The notes under the pieces are model-generated. The model was not told the DNA's origin. It was given only the letters and a program-made list of their open reading frames with translations, and searched no databases. Shown here piece after piece: positions 35,178 through 44,645 of a stretch of DNA of 64,000 nt. How positions within the stretch are numbered: position 1 is the stretch's first letter; every line of letters begins with the position of its first letter. The translations under genes and the position numbers were made by a program. This DNA is from Bacillus alkalicellulosilyticus (GTDB lineage: Bacteria; Bacillota; Bacilli; Bacillales; Bacillaceae_F): positions 1,919,210 through 1,983,209 of the forward strand of contig NZ_KV917381.1 in NCBI RefSeq assembly GCF_002019795.1, written 5' to 3'.

Positions 35178-36215
35178 ATGGAATCGTCTTTCAACACCGT
35201 AAATAGTCTATATTCCTATTTGAAAAACAATTGGCAGCTTATTTCAGAGAAAGAACGAAAGAGCTATGTGGAATCTCTTGAAAAAGCAAGCGAATCCTTG
35301 TTGGATAACTGGGTAGAAATCGATGAAAAAATCAACACCCTTAAAGAGCAATTATCTGAGTTTGAAGGGGAAGAGCCATATACGTCGAAAGGAACATCGT
35401 TTTTTGAATTAAATATGTTTGAGGAAGCTAGTCGAGAATTTGAAAATGAACTTAAGAGTGTAAAGACACCGATTGTTAGATTGTATTTAGCGTATTCATA
35501 TCTCTACTCAGAAGACCTTGAAAAGTCGAAGGAGATGTTCATATATCTGATTCATAGTGAAGAAAAAGCAATTTATAAACATTTTGCTTATGTTGGACTT
35601 GGTTGTTTAGCTGTTCAACAAGAACAAAATGAAGAGGCGATTGTTCACTTTGAAAAAGCATTAACACTTACCAAGAATGTAGATGTCGTGTATAATTTAG
35701 GAATGTGTCATTATATGGAGCAAAGGCCACAATTGGCAATTCCGTATTTTGAACAAGTTCTTACATCTCTACCAGAAGATGGCGAGAGTTATTACTTTTT
35801 AGGAAAATGCCATTTTGAAAACAATCAATTTCAACTAGCATACAACTCATGGTTAACCGCCTTGCAAGTTGTTGAGACAAGAGAACTACTTTTTACCCTT
35901 GCATTTGATTTTGAGTGGATTGGCCTACATTCAATGGCGATTCACTGTTATAAACGATTACAGGCTTTAGGCTATGACGATGATACAATCATTCATGGGC
36001 TTGCCTGGAACTATGGATTATTGGATGACCGCGAAAAAGCGAAAGAACTGTTTCTACCTCTTCTTGCTCAATCGAACGATAAAAATATTATCCTCTCTTT
36101 TGTATGGTTACTCAGTACATGGGGAGAAGAGAAACAATATGAAAGTATCATGGAGAAGGCTAGAAGTGAAGTGGATACACATCCTTTATTTCAGAAGATT
36201 AAACATCTCCACTAA
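35178..36215 (+). CDS. TPR-repeat protein of unknown function
   Basis: This 345-residue soluble protein has an N-terminal helical segment, then TPR-like pairs (FFELNMFEEASREFENEL, QNEEAIVHFEKALTL, QLAIPYFEQVLTSLP, DREKAKELFLPLL). The ATG at 35178 follows GAGAGGGGG. It sits between panD and dinG, where B. subtilis has no comparable gene, and the partner is not evident. Only 23 nt separate it from dinG, suggesting co-transcription. Confidence 0.8.
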   Translation: MESSFNTVNSLYSYLKNNWQLISEKERKSYVESLEKASESLLDNWVEIDEKINTLKEQLSEFEGEEPYTSKGTSFFELNMFEEASREFENELKSVKTPIVRLYLAYSYLYSEDLEKSKEMFIYLIHSEEKAIYKHFAYVGLGCLAVQQEQNEEAIVHFEKALTLTKNVDVVYNLGMCHYMEQRPQLAIPYFEQVLTSLPEDGESYYFLGKCHFENNQFQLAYNSWLTALQVVETRELLFTLAFDFEWIGLHSMAIHCYKRLQALGYDDDTIIHGLAWNYGLLDDREKAKELFLPLLAQSNDKNIILSFVWLLSTWGEEKQYESIMEKARSEVDTHPLFQKIKHLH

Positions 36216-36238
36216 ATACACCCATTGAGGTGATGAAA

Positions 36239-39049
36239 TTGAAACAACGCTTTGTTGTCATTGATCTTGAAACGACCGGACAAACTCCTGGCAATGACCG
36301 TATCATACAAATTGGTGCGGTCTTACTTGAGGATGGTGAAATTACAGAGCGCTTTACGACATTTGTGAATCCTGAAATACCAATCCCATCTTTCATTTAC
36401 CATCTAACTGGGATCACAGATGAAATGGTTCAGCGAGCGCCTACTTTTGAACAGGTCGTACCTGAGTTATTACCAATGCTTGAAAATGCATTTTTTGTAG
36501 CTCATAATGTTACGTTTGATCTTTCATTTTTACATAAAGAAATTGAAGAAGCGGGTTATAAACCTTTTACAGGACCAACTATCGATACTGTAGAACTCGC
36601 ACGTTTGTTGCTGCCACAAGAGCAAGGGTATAAGTTAGTTCAGCTTGCTGAAATGCTTGATATCGACCATGAACGCCCTCACCAAGCTGATAGTGATGCT
36701 GAGGTCACAGCTCAATTGTTACTGGATTTGCTCACTAAACTTGAAAAGCTTCCGTATGAGACACTGAGACAACTTCAGAAAATTACAAATCTGCTGAAAT
36801 CAGATATCGACCTTTTACTCGACCCAATCCTACGAGTGAAGGAAACAACCATACAAAAAGATGACCAGAAATTTGATATTTACAGAGAGATTGCAATAAA
36901 AAAAAGAAAACACCAAAAGAGAGAGCTTTTGGAAGAGTCTGTTTTATTCAAACAATACAAAAAAGAGTTGTTACAGTCTGATGGCACAATAGCCGCAAAC
37001 CTTCCACATTATGAAATTAGGAAGGGACAAGAGCAAATGATGGACACGGTAGACGAAGCTTTTCAAGAGTATCGTCATGCCTTAATTGAAGCTGGAACCG
37101 GAACAGGCAAGTCATTAGGTTATTTATTACCTTCGTTGTTTTATGCCAAAAACAGTGGAAAACCAGTGATGATTAGTACACAGACAATACCCCTTCAAGA
37201 ACAGCTTCTAGAACGCGATATCCCGTTGTTAAAAAAAGCGGTGACGTTCCCGTTTCAAGCTACTGTTTTAAAAGGAAGAAACCATTATTTATGCTTACGG
37301 AAATTTGAGCAAAGAATTGCCCGAAATATACATGATGAAAACTATGATACGATCTTGACTTTGGGACAACTTCTTGTATGGATAACAGAAACAGACACAG
37401 GCGATGTTGAAGAACTAAATTTATCTTCGGGTGGAAAAGCGTTGTGGAGCGAAGTTAAAAGTGATACGGCGACGTGTCTAGGGAACCAATGTCCTTGGTT
37501 TTCACGTTGCTATTATCAAACAGCTAGAAAAAATGCACAACAAGCTGACCTTGTTATCACAAACCACGCTTTATTATTTACTGATTTAGTATCGGAACAT
37601 GCATTGTTACCGAATTATTCTCATGTTGTCATTGATGAAGCGCATCATTTAGAAGAAGTCGCTAGTGAATATTTAGGGGAACAAAGTGATTATTTGCGGT
37701 TTTCATTTTTATGGAACCGATTAGGCACGCTAGATTCCAAAGGTTTACTAAGCTCTATTGAAACGATGCTGTCAGAATATGAACTAGAGCTTCCAGCAAA
37801 TACATTTAAACTGATCCAAGAGAAAAGTGAGTTAGCTAAACTAGAAATTGATGAACTATTCCGTATGCTACGATCCATGTTAGAAAAGAAAAAGCAACTC
37901 GGTTTAACAGAAATAGGCCGAATGAGCTATCGCTATAAAGCAAATACAGAAGATTGGTCGATTTTACAAGAGGTGTTGCTTCGTGTTGACATGTATGTTC
38001 ACGATGTGTATGTCTCCGGTCTGAAAATAAGTAAACCTCTCGATAAAATAAAAGACGGACTACTGCTAGCAGAGCGCGGTCTTCTTGTAGATTTTAAAAA
38101 TATATTAAAATCTTTAGTCGAAGAGGCAGAAAAGTTGGGAAGACTTTTGCTCGAATATGATCCAAATCTTGTGTATTGGATGGAAGCTGATGAAAGAGCG
38201 GCACGGAATGCGACGTTCTTATATAGTAAACCGATTGATATTAGTGAACTTCTGGCTGACCAATTTTTCATGAAAAAGAAAAGTGTCATATTAACATCAG
38301 CGACATTGACGGTTAGGCAGTCTTTTTCATATGTGATTAAACAATTAGGACTTGAGGATTTTGGGCCTGTTACTGTTTCAATTCGTTCGCCGTTTGAGTA
38401 TGAAACAAAAACTAAGCTGTTAATTCCTACCGATGTTCCCGAAATTAATAAAGGAAGTACTAAAGCATTTACAGAAGATATTGTCACTAAGATAATTGAT
38501 ATTTCCATTATTACTGAAGGCAGAATGCTAATTTTGTTCACTTCTTATGAAATGCTAAGAGATGTCTACTATCAAATAAAAGCAGAAATGGAGGAACATG
38601 AATTTTTGCTAATTGCTCAAGGTATCTTTAGTGGTAGTCGAGCTAAACTGCTGAAGACATTTAAGCAACACAAAAATGCTATTTTATTCGGTACGAGTAG
38701 CTTTTGGGAAGGCATTGATATTCCTGGTGAGGACTTAAGTTGCTTAGTAATTGTTCGGCTACCTTTTTCACCTCCAGACGAACCTGTAATCCAAGCGAGA
38801 TCAGAAAAGCTAAGAGAAGAAGGGAAAAATCCGTTTATGGATATGGCTTTGCCTCAAGCAGTTCTTCGCTTTAAACAAGGGTTTGGTCGGTTAATTCGAA
38901 CTCAAAATGACCGAGGGATTGTTGTTGTTTTTGATAAGAGAATCATTACAACTCGGTATGGTTCATCTTTTATTCAATCGTTACCTGCTGTTCCTGTATA
39001 TAAACAACCAATGCATGAACTTTTAAATGTAATAGAAGATTGGTTGTAA
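36239..39049 (+). CDS. dinG: DinG-family helicase/exonuclease
   Basis: The N-terminal DnaQ-like 3'-5' exonuclease domain (residues 1-170) has VIDLETTG, HNVTFDLSFL and HQADSDAEVT as Exo I-III. The XPD-like superfamily 2 domain has EAGTGTGKSLGY (Walker A, about residue 290) and VIDEAHHLEE, then late motifs GTSSFWEGIDIPGEDL and KQGFGRLIRT. Cysteines in TCLGNQCPWFSRCYY could hold an Fe-S cluster. TTG 36239 (KQRFVVIDLETTG) is preferred, 5 nt after GAGGTGA; GTG 36230 overlaps that site. The product is about 936 residues. Confidence 0.92.
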   Translation: MKQRFVVIDLETTGQTPGNDRIIQIGAVLLEDGEITERFTTFVNPEIPIPSFIYHLTGITDEMVQRAPTFEQVVPELLPMLENAFFVAHNVTFDLSFLHKEIEEAGYKPFTGPTIDTVELARLLLPQEQGYKLVQLAEMLDIDHERPHQADSDAEVTAQLLLDLLTKLEKLPYETLRQLQKITNLLKSDIDLLLDPILRVKETTIQKDDQKFDIYREIAIKKRKHQKRELLEESVLFKQYKKELLQSDGTIAANLPHYEIRKGQEQMMDTVDEAFQEYRHALIEAGTGTGKSLGYLLPSLFYAKNSGKPVMISTQTIPLQEQLLERDIPLLKKAVTFPFQATVLKGRNHYLCLRKFEQRIARNIHDENYDTILTLGQLLVWITETDTGDVEELNLSSGGKALWSEVKSDTATCLGNQCPWFSRCYYQTARKNAQQADLVITNHALLFTDLVSEHALLPNYSHVVIDEAHHLEEVASEYLGEQSDYLRFSFLWNRLGTLDSKGLLSSIETMLSEYELELPANTFKLIQEKSELAKLEIDELFRMLRSMLEKKKQLGLTEIGRMSYRYKANTEDWSILQEVLLRVDMYVHDVYVSGLKISKPLDKIKDGLLLAERGLLVDFKNILKSLVEEAEKLGRLLLEYDPNLVYWMEADERAARNATFLYSKPIDISELLADQFFMKKKSVILTSATLTVRQSFSYVIKQLGLEDFGPVTVSIRSPFEYETKTKLLIPTDVPEINKGSTKAFTEDIVTKIIDISIITEGRMLILFTSYEMLRDVYYQIKAEMEEHEFLLIAQGIFSGSRAKLLKTFKQHKNAILFGTSSFWEGIDIPGEDLSCLVIVRLPFSPPDEPVIQARSEKLREEGKNPFMDMALPQAVLRFKQGFGRLIRTQNDRGIVVVFDKRIITTRYGSSFIQSLPAVPVYKQPMHELLNVIEDWL

Positions 39050-39142
39050 AAGAGTGCCCATGTGCATGCTAAAATTCCGTTCATAACTTCAATCAAATTG
39101 TCGTAAACTAACAGAAGAGATAAATGAGGGGAGATTATTTAC

Positions 39143-40033
39143 ATGCGCATGGTGCTCTTGGGACTAGCATGCTTTTTTGGTATGCTATTGTTTGGTTGTT
39201 CGACAGTAGAAGTAAGTAGTTCGATTAAAGAAGATTTACATTTTGAAGTTGATTTAAATTTAAAAAAGGATGAAATTGCTTTTACATATTTTGATTTACC
39301 GAGTGGGGAAGCTACACTGATTCAATCTGGTTCAGGAGGAACAGTTTTAATCGGGACTGGAGCTCGTTCTTCACAAATTGAATTAGCTAAGAGATTACAT
39401 ATGTTTCATGTTGATGAATTAAACACGGTTATCTTAGTGAATGATGATGACCCTTATAGTGGAAATATTGATTGGCTTGTTAGTCATTACCCCATTGAAA
39501 CAATTGTGGTCCCACCAACATTGAAATCTGTAATCGCAAACAAATATCAAATCCCAGTGGATAAATTGATGACATGGGAAGTTGGAAAACAAAAGGATAT
39601 TTTGCCATCTCTTCAAACTGAAGTGCTATATACAGGAGAGCAAGACTATGATGATTTCTCTTCTTTTGTGTTATCTTTTACATATGGTCAATTTAAAACA
39701 TTATATATGGGAGTAGCTAATGAAAAAGTCGAGGAAAAGCTTTTGAATGACTATGCGTTAAAGTCAGCTGTCTTAAAAGTGGCTGATTTCGCTAGTGAAC
39801 GCGGGACAACACAACCATTTTTAAATGAAGTTGATCCCCAAGTCGCAATTGTTTTCCAAAGAGAGGGTCAGCTCCCAAGCGAATATGTACTTGACCGCCT
39901 GCAGGAAACGTGGATTGATATTTATCAAACGAATAAAATGGGAACGGTTTCGATTCGTTCTACATTAGAGAATTATGAAATTATGACGGTTCATGCGAAT
40001 GAGGAGGAGTTCCCTTCTATTATATCGAAGTAG
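39143..40033 (+). CDS. Lipoprotein with degenerate metallo-beta-lactamase (ComEC-like) domain
   Basis: The 296-residue product has a lipoprotein signal: a hydrophobic stretch and LLFGC with Cys19 as probable lipidation site. The body resembles ComEC-type beta-lactamase domains (FTYFDLPSGEATLIQSGSGGTVLIGTG, read in parts). However, the metal site that should read SHxDxDHxGG is VNDDDPYSGN (residues 99-108), so histidine ligands are missing. It is probably a non-catalytic surface protein. GAGGGGAGA precedes the ATG. It lies between dinG and mtaD, outside the B. subtilis order. Confidence 0.72.
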   Translation: MRMVLLGLACFFGMLLFGCSTVEVSSSIKEDLHFEVDLNLKKDEIAFTYFDLPSGEATLIQSGSGGTVLIGTGARSSQIELAKRLHMFHVDELNTVILVNDDDPYSGNIDWLVSHYPIETIVVPPTLKSVIANKYQIPVDKLMTWEVGKQKDILPSLQTEVLYTGEQDYDDFSSFVLSFTYGQFKTLYMGVANEKVEEKLLNDYALKSAVLKVADFASERGTTQPFLNEVDPQVAIVFQREGQLPSEYVLDRLQETWIDIYQTNKMGTVSIRSTLENYEIMTVHANEEEFPSIISK

Positions 40034-40063
40034 AAGGAAGACCCAAGAGTTAGGAGTATTTTT

Positions 40064-41359
40064 ATGCATGTGTATTATAATGGGGTTATTGTAACCTTAA
40101 ATGAGGAAAACGAAGTATTAGAGCAAGGATATTTCATTGTCAATGATGTGGGAATTTTTGAAACGGTGGCGGCTGGGTCACCCCCTTTGAACCTTCCACA
40201 TTCAACCTATACCGATTTAAAAGGAAAATGGATTATTCCAGGACTAGTAAATACACATTCTCATACCGGAATGTCTTTATTGCGGGGGATATCAGATGAT
40301 TTGCCACTTCAACGATGGTTGCAAGAAAAAATGTGGCCGATGGAAGGGAAATTCACTAAAGAAAGTGTAATGGCTGGCAGTAGATTAGCTATGGTTGAAA
40401 TGGTAAAATCGGGTACAACGACATTTTTAGATATGTATCATCTTCACATGGATGACATTGCAAATCAAGTCGTTGATGCAGGAATGCGAGCTGTCATTAC
40501 AAGAGGAATGATTGGGTTATGCCCCGAAAATGAGCAGCAAAAAAAACTTAAAGAAGCTACCTCACTGGCTATGAACTGGAATGGTGCTGGAGAAGGTCGC
40601 ATTAAGGCGATGCTGTCACCACATGCTTTATATACATGTCCACCTGCATTTATTGAAACTATAGTAAGTAAGGCGGAACAACATGACCTACCGCTACATA
40701 TTCATATGTCTGAAACGGCGTTTGAAGTGGCTGAGCATGAGCAAAAGTATGGAAAAAGGCCTGTGCATCATTTACAAGAACTTGGTTTTTTTAGAAATCA
40801 TGCTCTTGTGGCTCATGCCGTCCACATTAATTCAGAGGAAATAGCCATTTTACAAGAAAATAACGTATATGTCTCTCACAACCCGATAAGTAACTTAAAG
40901 CTAGGTTCGGGTATAGCTCCGATACAGACAATGCTAGAAAAAGGTGTATCTGTTTCTGTTGGTACAGATAGCGTCGCCTCTAATAATAATTTTGATTTGT
41001 TTCAAGAATTACGCACGGCAGTTCTTATTCAAAAAGGAATTAAACAAGACGCAACAGCTCTTCCTGTTGATATTGCTTTAAAAATGGCGACAGTCGAAGG
41101 CGCAAAAGCACTTGGATTTTCTCAGATTGGGTCAATCCAGGAGGGCATGGATGCTGATTTTATTACGTTACATCACGAGGCAGCTCACCTGCAACCAGCT
41201 AAACATGTGCTTTCTCATCTTGTTTATGCGGCCAGTGGTGCGGATGTAGTGGATGTCTTTGTAAAAGGGAAACAGCTTGTCAAAGATAAAGAATGTATCA
41301 CTTTAGATGAGGAGAAGATTGTTGCAGAGGCTAATCTTGAATTTTCAAGACTACAATAA
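40064..41359 (+). CDS. mtaD: 5-methylthioadenosine/S-adenosylhomocysteine deaminase-type amidohydrolase
   Basis: This metal-dependent deaminase acts on the adenine ring of MTA, SAH or adenosine. Metal ligands are seen in NTHSHTGMSLLRG (HxH, about residue 64), HIHMSET, the later His in LVAHAVH and VGTDSVASNNNFD (catalytic Asp). The beta-sandwich ends close the chain (GSIQEGMDADFITL). The length is 431. Several paralogues (TrzN/AtzA-like, guanine deaminases) share these motifs, so the exact substrate is inferred. It lies 30 nt after the lipoprotein gene. Confidence 0.85.
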   Translation: MHVYYNGVIVTLNEENEVLEQGYFIVNDVGIFETVAAGSPPLNLPHSTYTDLKGKWIIPGLVNTHSHTGMSLLRGISDDLPLQRWLQEKMWPMEGKFTKESVMAGSRLAMVEMVKSGTTTFLDMYHLHMDDIANQVVDAGMRAVITRGMIGLCPENEQQKKLKEATSLAMNWNGAGEGRIKAMLSPHALYTCPPAFIETIVSKAEQHDLPLHIHMSETAFEVAEHEQKYGKRPVHHLQELGFFRNHALVAHAVHINSEEIAILQENNVYVSHNPISNLKLGSGIAPIQTMLEKGVSVSVGTDSVASNNNFDLFQELRTAVLIQKGIKQDATALPVDIALKMATVEGAKALGFSQIGSIQEGMDADFITLHHEAAHLQPAKHVLSHLVYAASGADVVDVFVKGKQLVKDKECITLDEEKIVAEANLEFSRLQ

Positions 41360-41360
41360 A

Positions 41361-41395
41361 AAATGAATCCTGTGTGGGCAGGATTCATTCATGGA
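41361..41395. terminator. Bidirectional terminator after mtaD
   Basis: ATGAATCCTG (41363-41372) pairs with CAGGATTCAT (41379-41388). A-rich sequence precedes and T-containing sequence follows, so it could serve mtaD and the minus-strand ORF ending at 41412. Confidence 0.65.
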
Positions 41396-41411
41396 GGTGT
41401 GGGCAGAGAAG

Positions 41412-41564
41412 TTATTTTTGTTGCAAAAATGACGGAAATAGCGTTTGTCTTACATTACATGTTAATGTCTTTTCCATGGTTGATCGATGGGTAGATGAAA
41501 GAGCGAACCATTTCTTTTGTTGTTGATACAAGTCAGCAGTTGATTGTGAGTCTATGTGAGTCAC
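41412..41564 (-). CDS. Small hypothetical protein (about 50 residues)
   Basis: A minus-strand ORF beginning THIDSQSTADLYQQQKKW and ending SFLQQK. Its GTG (41564) lies 8 nt after a perfect GAGGAGG (41573-41579 complement), which is the main evidence; an ATG at 41570 is too close. It ends before the bidirectional terminator at 41361. No domain is recognised. It occupies an otherwise gene-free 324-nt gap between mtaD and ypmA, so it may be real, but a search is needed to confirm conservation. Confidence 0.5.
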   Translation of the reverse strand: MTHIDSQSTADLYQQQKKWFALSSTHRSTMEKTLTCNVRQTLFPSFLQQK

Positions 41565-41683
41565 GCTCATAACCTCCTCTTTCGTTTGAGCGTTAGTCAT
41601 AGTATGGCTCAATGAATTCGGAGTATGACTAGTAAAACTTGAGTAGTAAGGAAGAACTTGAACTATATATGGAGGAATATTGT

Positions 41684-41854
41684 ATGGAACCAAAAATGGC
41701 GGTATTATCAACAGTTACACTAGAAAAGTCGGCTGAGTTATATAAAGTCGTCGATGCGTTAAATCGAACATTAAAGGGTGATGATTTAATGTTTGGGTTA
41801 GCCTTAGATCAAAAGGATTCAACTAAGATGGTATTTACCATCTATCGGACATAA
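41684..41854 (+). CDS. ypmA: Small protein YpmA (DUF4264)
   Basis: The 56-residue protein matches the B. subtilis YpmA pattern: LSTVTL...LYKVVDALNRTLK..DLMFGLALD...MVFTIYRT. Function is unknown. ATG 41684 is chosen since GGAGGA lies 7 nt upstream and the family starts there; the open frame continues 15 codons further back without support. ypmB follows after 6 nt. Confidence 0.88.
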   Translation: MEPKMAVLSTVTLEKSAELYKVVDALNRTLKGDDLMFGLALDQKDSTKMVFTIYRT

Positions 41855-41860
41855 ACAATC

Positions 41861-42343
41861 ATGAAAAAATGGATTTTATTAGTAGTTCTTCTTTTGTTTG
41901 TTATTGGAAGTGCCACCGCGGTTTATTATTACCAAACAATCCGTTCACCATTACTAGAAGAGAAAGAAAAAATCACCCAATTTGTGTTAGCTAATGGTGC
42001 AGTAACATCAATCTCTAGTATCAACTTTTATCATGGTACAGAGGCGTATTATGTTATTGAAGGTCAAAATGCAGAAAATGAATCATTGATTGTATGGGTT
42101 AGTGAAGACCTTCAATCCGTAATTACGAGAAAAGCAGAAGATGGCTGGTCTAAAGAGCAGGTTACCGATTTTGCCATTCAAGAACTACAACCGGCTAAAT
42201 TAATCTCTATCCGATTAGGGATGGAACAAGAGCTCCCGGTTTATGAAATTACGTATATAAACGAAGATGACCGCCTTGCTTATTATTACATCACATTTAG
42301 AGACGGTACGTATATACAGCAATATAGCTTACGACGTGAATAA
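41861..42343 (+). CDS. ypmB: Membrane-anchored protein YpmB
   Basis: The 160-residue protein has one N-terminal membrane helix (ILLVVLLLFVIGSATAVYYY), then an extracellular domain of two PepSY-like/DUF5590 units. VYEITYINEDDRLAYYYITF is near the C-terminus. Function is unknown. There is no good ribosome-binding site, so translation may be coupled to ypmA. In B. subtilis aspB follows; here asnS follows directly. Confidence 0.85.
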   Translation: MKKWILLVVLLLFVIGSATAVYYYQTIRSPLLEEKEKITQFVLANGAVTSISSINFYHGTEAYYVIEGQNAENESLIVWVSEDLQSVITRKAEDGWSKEQVTDFAIQELQPAKLISIRLGMEQELPVYEITYINEDDRLAYYYITFRDGTYIQQYSLRRE

Positions 42344-42410
42344 CAGGCTGCATTGCATCTACTTTTTAACAAATGTATAATGTTGGTATTCTTCGTCTGG
42401 AGGGAATAAT

Positions 42411-43703
42411 GTGAAAACAACGATATCAAAAGTAGGAAATTTTGTTGGACAAGAAGTGACCATGGGGGCTTGGATTGCCAATAAACGTTCTAGTGGAAAA
42501 ATTGCTTTTTTGCAATTGCGTGATGGTACTGGTTTTATCCAAGGTGTTGTTATAAAAGCAGAAGTAGCAGAGGAGATTTTTCTAAAAGCTAAAAATATTA
42601 CGCAAGAATCATCTCTTTATGTGACGGGGACGGTACGTGAAGATGATAGAGCACCATCAGGGTATGAGCTAACAGTAACTGATGTTGATATCATTCATGA
42701 AGCTACAGATTATCCGATTACACCAAAAGAACACGGTACAGAGTTTTTAATGGACCATCGTCATTTATGGTTACGTTCTAAACGTCAACATGCCACAATG
42801 AAAATAAGAAACGAGATCATTCGTGCCACTTATGAGTTTTTTAATCAAGAAGGCTTCGTGAAAATCGACCCACCAATTTTAACGGGCAGTGCCCCAGAAG
42901 GAACAACTGAATTATTTCATACAAAGTACTTTGATGAAGATGCTTATCTTTCTCAAAGTGGTCAATTATACATGGAAGCTGCGGCAATGGCGTTTGGTAA
43001 GGTTTTTTCCTTTGGACCAACATTTCGCGCGGAAAAATCAAAAACGCGACGACATCTCATTGAGTTTTGGATGATTGAACCAGAAATGGCGTTTTATCAG
43101 TTTAATGACAATCTTCAAGTTCAAGAACAATATGTATCTCACATTGTCCAAGCGGTTTTAAACAACTGTAGCTTAGAGTTGAAAACGCTTGAACGTGACC
43201 TTTCTAAATTAACGCAAATTAAAGCGCCTTTCCCAAGGATTACATATAAAGATGCAATTGCTTTTTTGCATGAACAAGGATTTACAGACATCAAGTGGGG
43301 AGATGATTTTGGCTCTCCGCACGAAACAGCTATTGCTAATAGCTATGAAAAGCCTGTTTTTATTACGCATTGGCCAACGTCATTAAAACCGTTTTACATG
43401 CAGCCTGACGAGAATAATCCTGATGTCGTCCTTTGTGCTGACTTAATTGCTCCAGAAGGATATGGTGAAATTATTGGTGGTTCAGAACGAATACATGATG
43501 CCTCATTGCTCGAACAACGAATGAAAGAACATGGGCTACAACAAGAAGCATATGAATGGTACTTACATCTCCGTCAATATGGTTCAGTACCACACTCAGG
43601 ATTTGGTTTAGGTTTAGAGCGAACTGTTGCTTGGTTAAGCGGCTCTGAACATGTTCGTGAAACGATTCCTTTTCCACGGTTATTAAATCGGTTATACCCA
43701 TAA
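42411..43703 (+). CDS. asnS: Asparaginyl-tRNA synthetase
   Basis: This class IIb synthetase charges tRNA-Asn. The N-terminal OB-fold anticodon domain (residues 1-100) is followed by motif 2, [24 protein letters not shown] (read in parts, about residue 205). Motif 3 is [13 protein letters not shown] near residue 400. [17 protein letters not shown] and [13 protein letters not shown] are typical of AsnRS. The length is 430. The start is GTG 42411 with GGAGGGA upstream. No T-box leader is present in the short upstream gap. Confidence 0.96.
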   Translation: MKTTISKVGNFVGQEVTMGAWIANKRSSGKIAFLQLRDGTGFIQGVVIKAEVAEEIFLKAKNITQESSLYVTGTVREDDRAPSGYELTVTDVDIIHEATDYPITPKEHGTEFLMDHRHLWLRSKRQHATMKIRNEIIRATYEFFNQEGFVKIDPPILTGSAPEGTTELFHTKYFDEDAYLSQSGQLYMEAAAMAFGKVFSFGPTFRAEKSKTRRHLIEFWMIEPEMAFYQFNDNLQVQEQYVSHIVQAVLNNCSLELKTLERDLSKLTQIKAPFPRITYKDAIAFLHEQGFTDIKWGDDFGSPHETAIANSYEKPVFITHWPTSLKPFYMQPDENNPDVVLCADLIAPEGYGEIIGGSERIHDASLLEQRMKEHGLQQEAYEWYLHLRQYGSVPHSGFGLGLERTVAWLSGSEHVRETIPFPRLLNRLYP

Positions 43704-43740
43704 ACTAAGGTGAGTATTTCATTATTTAGCTTGTCGACTA

Positions 43741-43775
43741 TGCCGTTATCTTTAAGGCTTAGCGGCAAGTTTTTC
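43741..43775 (+). terminator. Terminator after asnS
   Basis: TGCCGTTA (43741-43748) pairs with TAGCGGCA (43760-43767, one wobble), followed by AGTTTTT. Confidence 0.78.
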
Positions 43776-43841
43776 TGTCTTTCAGACTACATTCCCTTGT
43801 CGAATTCCCTAATTATTTGTCATGAAGGAAAGTGATTTACG

Positions 43842-43850
43842 TGATATAAT
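43842..43850 (+). promoter_or_regulatory. Extended -10 promoter before dnaD
   Basis: TGATATAAT at 43842-43850 is an extended -10 about 20 nt before the dnaD ATG. A TTGTCA at 43817 is spaced 22 nt away and is probably not a functional -35. Confidence 0.45.
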
Positions 43851-43869
43851 AAAGGGTGAGGTGTTCAAG

Positions 43870-44565
43870 ATGAGTAAACAATTAATGATTGAATGGATGT
43901 CAGCTGGACAAGTTTCAGTTCCAAAATTGCTGTTGAAGCACTATACCGAAATTGGACTGAATGAAGAAGAGCTCGTCTTATTAATTCATGTATATACATG
44001 TTTAGAAGAAGGCTATGGTTTCCCAACTCCTGAAGATTTATCGCAACGGATGACTCATAGTTCTTTAGATTGTTCTAAAATGCTCCGTCAATTAGTTAAA
44101 AGAGGCTATTTGCGGTTAGAGGAGTTAAACGACAGCGATGGTGTGTTTTCTGAGTGTTATTCACTAGAACCTTTATGGGAACAGCTTGTCTATTTATTTT
44201 CAAAACGGGAAGAAAAAGCAGAAGAGAATAGAAAACAAGACGAAGAGATTAACATTTATATGATATATGAACAAGAATTCAGTCGACCACTTTCTCCGAT
44301 GGAGGGTGAAACGTTATCAATGTGGCTTGACCAAGATAACCACAGTCCGCAGCTTATCGTTGCTGCTTTAAGAGAAGCTGTTGTATCTGGAAAATTAAAT
44401 TTTCGCTACATTGACCGGATTTTGTTTGAATGGCAAAAAAACAATATAAAAACAGTTCAGGAAGCAAAAGCATATGGGGAGAAGTTTCGTAAAACTCAAG
44501 CCAAACCAAGAGGGAATACCAATCAAGCCGAAGCGTTCCCAACATACAACTGGCTAGAGAAATAA
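43870..44565 (+). CDS. dnaD: Replication initiation / restart protein DnaD
   Basis: DnaD acts with DnaA, DnaB and DnaI in loading the replicative helicase at oriC and restart forks. The N-terminal winged-helix domain (residues 1-110, PKLLLKHYTEIGLNEEELVLL in parts) is followed by the DnaD/DDBH2 domain. That domain has FSRPLSPMEGETLSMWLDQ and LNFRYIDRILFEWQKNNIKT (in parts). ATG 43870 with GAGGTG upstream gives 231 residues; the frame is open back to 43822 but lacks a site there. nth and ypoC follow, the usual order. Confidence 0.94.
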   Translation: MSKQLMIEWMSAGQVSVPKLLLKHYTEIGLNEEELVLLIHVYTCLEEGYGFPTPEDLSQRMTHSSLDCSKMLRQLVKRGYLRLEELNDSDGVFSECYSLEPLWEQLVYLFSKREEKAEENRKQDEEINIYMIYEQEFSRPLSPMEGETLSMWLDQDNHSPQLIVAALREAVVSGKLNFRYIDRILFEWQKNNIKTVQEAKAYGEKFRKTQAKPRGNTNQAEAFPTYNWLEK

Positions 44566-44570
44566 TTGAG

Positions 44571-44608
44571 CGTCCCAAAGGGTTGTATCCTTTTGGGACG
44601 TCTTCTTT
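44571..44608 (+). terminator. Terminator between dnaD and nth
   Basis: CGTCCCAAAGGG (44571-44582) pairs over 12 bp with CCTTTTGGGACG (44589-44600), one wobble, followed by TCTTCTTT. The weak T-run may allow read-through to nth. Confidence 0.7.
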
Positions 44609-44645
44609 AGAAAAGCGATTTGTCGCATCTCATAGGGGGAAAATG

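Noticed and set aside
42344-42410. Search for a T-box leader before asnS, and likewise before trpE and ilvA.
   Set aside because: No AGGGTGGNACCGCG-like T-box sequence or specifier stem; trpE uses TRAP-type control and the asnS gap is only 67 nt.
43817-43850. TTGTCA at 43817 as -35 of the dnaD promoter.
   Set aside because: The spacer to TATAAT is 22 nt, outside the usable range; only the extended -10 is kept.
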